Of a DNA stretch of 5,924 bases, positions 5,058 through 5,924 are shown in pieces (position 1 is the first letter of the stretch; every line of letters starts with the position of its first letter). Source of the DNA: DASSKO01 sp035690425 (GTDB lineage: Bacteria; Actinomycetota; Actinomycetes; Propionibacteriales; Nocardioidaceae); contig DASSKO010000029.1 of NCBI GenBank assembly GCA_035690425.1, positions 1-5,924 of the forward strand, given 5' to 3'. The position numbers and the translations under genes were made by a program. The notes beneath the pieces are model-generated. The model saw only the letters and a list, made by a program, of their open reading frames with translations, was not told where the DNA came from and ran no database searches.

Positions 5058-5085
5058 ACTGTAGCCGATCTGCGCCGCGTGACAA
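5058..5085 (-). promoter_or_regulatory. Promoter of the tRNA Gly-Cys-Val cluster
   Basis: On the minus strand TTGTCA (5080-5085) and TACAGT (5058-5063) are 16 bases apart, close to the -35/-10 consensus (TTTGTC with 17 bases is the alternative reading). Transcription would start near 5051, about 30 bases before tRNA-Gly. It shares the 99-base gap 5023-5121 with the divergent aminotransferase promoter. Confidence 0.65.
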
Positions 5086-5109
5086 ATTCGGGTCCGCCGC
5101 GGCCCGGGC

Positions 5110-5121
5110 TACCCTTCCGGC
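5110..5121 (+). promoter_or_regulatory. -10 box of a leaderless-type promoter for the aminotransferase gene
   Basis: TACCCT (5110-5115) is followed after 6 bases by the ATG at 5122, with no Shine-Dalgarno. The spacing equals that before yihY and nearly that before glyA. No clear -35 is seen. Confidence 0.5.
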
Positions 5122-5924
5122 ATGCGCGTATGGCTGGACGGCAAGCTGCTCCACGACCCCCGCGACCCGGTGCTGAGCGTCCTCGACCACGGCTTCACCG
5201 TCGGCGACGGCGTGTTCGAGACGCTGAAGGTCGTCGACGGCCGCGCCTTCGCGCTCACTCGGCACCTCCGGCGGCTCGGCATCTCCGCCGCCGGGCTCGG
5301 ACTTGCCCTCCCTGACATATCCGCCGTACACGCGGGCGTGGAGGCGGTGCTCAGCGCCGAGCCGTTGGCGCGCGGCCGGCTGCGCATCACCTACACCGGC
5401 GGCGTATCACCGCTGGCCTCCGACCGGGGCGACGCCGCGCCCACGCTGGTCGTGGCCGCAGCCGACCTGCCAGGACGGCAGGACACCACCGCGGTGGTCA
5501 CGGTGCCGTGGACCCGCAACGAGCGCGGCGCCCTCGCCGGCCTGAAGTCGACGTCGTACGGCGAGAACGTCGTCGCACTGGCCGCGGCCCGGCGCGCCGG
5601 CGCGAGCGAGGCGATCTTCGCCAACACCGCCGGCGACCTGTGCGAGGGCACTGGGTCCAATGTGTTCTACGTGGTCGACGGCGAGCTGCGTACGCCGACG
5701 CTGGCCTCGGGGTGCCTGCCCGGCGTCACCCGGGCGCTGGTGCTGGAGTGGTTCGGAGCCGCCGAGCGCGACGCCCCGCTCGAGGTGCTGCGCGATGCCG
5801 AGGAGGTCTTCTTGGTGTCCACGACGCGCGATGTGCAACCGGTCGTGCGCTGCGACGGCCGGGAGCTGGCCGCGCCCGGCCCGGTCACAGCGCGCGCGCA
5901 GCGGTGCTGGGCCGAGCGGGAGCG
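5122..5924 (+). CDS. Class IV PLP aminotransferase, aminodeoxychorismate lyase-like (runs off right edge)
   Basis: 267 codons are present and the C-terminus is missing. It is a fold-type IV PLP enzyme, shown by VLDHGFTVGDGVFETLKV (20-37), TRHLRRL (46-52), GRLRITYTGG (85-94), and LKSTSYGENVVAL (141-153), with the Schiff-base lysine at Lys142. GDLCEGTGSNVFYV (171-184) carries Glu175, which contacts the PLP ring nitrogen, and LASGCLPGVTR (194-204) and VFLVSTTRDVQPV (229-241) complete the pattern. The family includes aminodeoxychorismate lyase (PabC, which makes p-aminobenzoate for folate), branched-chain aminotransferases and D-amino-acid transaminases; sequence alone does not settle which. The compact early motif and the lack of branched-chain aminotransferase hallmarks lean to the lyase. 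No pabA/pabB gene is visible. The start follows a leaderless -10 box, and the conserved 'WLDGKL' opening begins at residue 4. Confidence 0.92.
   Translation, partial: MRVWLDGKLLHDPRDPVLSVLDHGFTVGDGVFETLKVVDGRAFALTRHLRRLGISAAGLGLALPDISAVHAGVEAVLSAEPLARGRLRITYTGGVSPLASDRGDAAPTLVVAAADLPGRQDTTAVVTVPWTRNERGALAGLKSTSYGENVVALAAARRAGASEAIFANTAGDLCEGTGSNVFYVVDGELRTPTLASGCLPGVTRALVLEWFGAAERDAPLEVLRDAEEVFLVSTTRDVQPVVRCDGRELAAPGPVTARAQRCWAERE

Noticed and set aside
4659..5121. tRNA-associated integration site or prophage remnant.
   Set aside because: No duplicated tRNA 3' end, integrase or compositional break is visible; the flanking genes look like core genome.

Overview
The window is chromosomal DNA from a high-GC actinobacterium. 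Support for this: GC-rich wobble positions throughout, start codons placed 6-7 bases after TANNNT-type -10 boxes (the leaderless pattern common in Actinobacteria), a sulfite reductase N-terminus very like the mycobacterial enzyme, and a Gly-Cys-Val tRNA cluster. A Nocardioides-like or related genus is a guess only. No mobile element, CRISPR array or phage gene is visible, and the window looks like ordinary core genome.

Left part (1-826). The minus strand carries the first 140 codons of a ferredoxin-dependent sulfite/nitrite reductase (SirA/NirA type), cut by the window edge. Upstream of it, on the same strand, is a 30-codon ORF ending in RRHVDFGRMRAMLCPPV. It closely matches the RRHVDL...C leader peptides found before sulfur/cysteine genes in Actinobacteria. 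A strong GC hairpin and a smaller hairpin over the sirA ribosome binding site lie between leader and gene. Together they look like a cysteine-sensing attenuation region. Further upstream, an AT-rich 35-bp inverted repeat (672-706) sits where promoters for both directions should be. On the plus side, a 14-codon mini-ORF with a very good Shine-Dalgarno overlaps, as GTGA, an in-frame GTG upstream of glyA.

Middle (827-4658), plus strand. First comes a long-form (480 aa) serine hydroxymethyltransferase, glyA. A YihY/BrkB-family six-helix membrane protein follows, preceded by a perfect 19-bp palindrome abutting its -10 box. Last is a secreted beta-propeller-like protein of the ScyD/ScyE family. glyA and yihY each have their own leaderless-type promoter, whereas the ScyD-like gene has a leader with a clear ribosome binding site.

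Right part (4659-5924). A 19-bp perfect terminator stem separates the ScyD-like gene from a convergent tRNA operon (minus strand, transcribed Gly(GCC), Cys(GCA), Val(GAC)). The tRNA promoter is back to back with the leaderless promoter of a class IV PLP aminotransferase, probably aminodeoxychorismate-lyase-like, which runs off the right edge.

The genes do not form one pathway. A loose link is amino-acid and one-carbon supply: sulfite reduction for cysteine, SHMT for glycine and methylene-THF, and possibly the last step of p-aminobenzoate synthesis for folate. The part most worth attention is the sirA/glyA divergent region, with a leader peptide, hairpins, an operator-like repeat and a second mini-ORF packed into about 400 bases.
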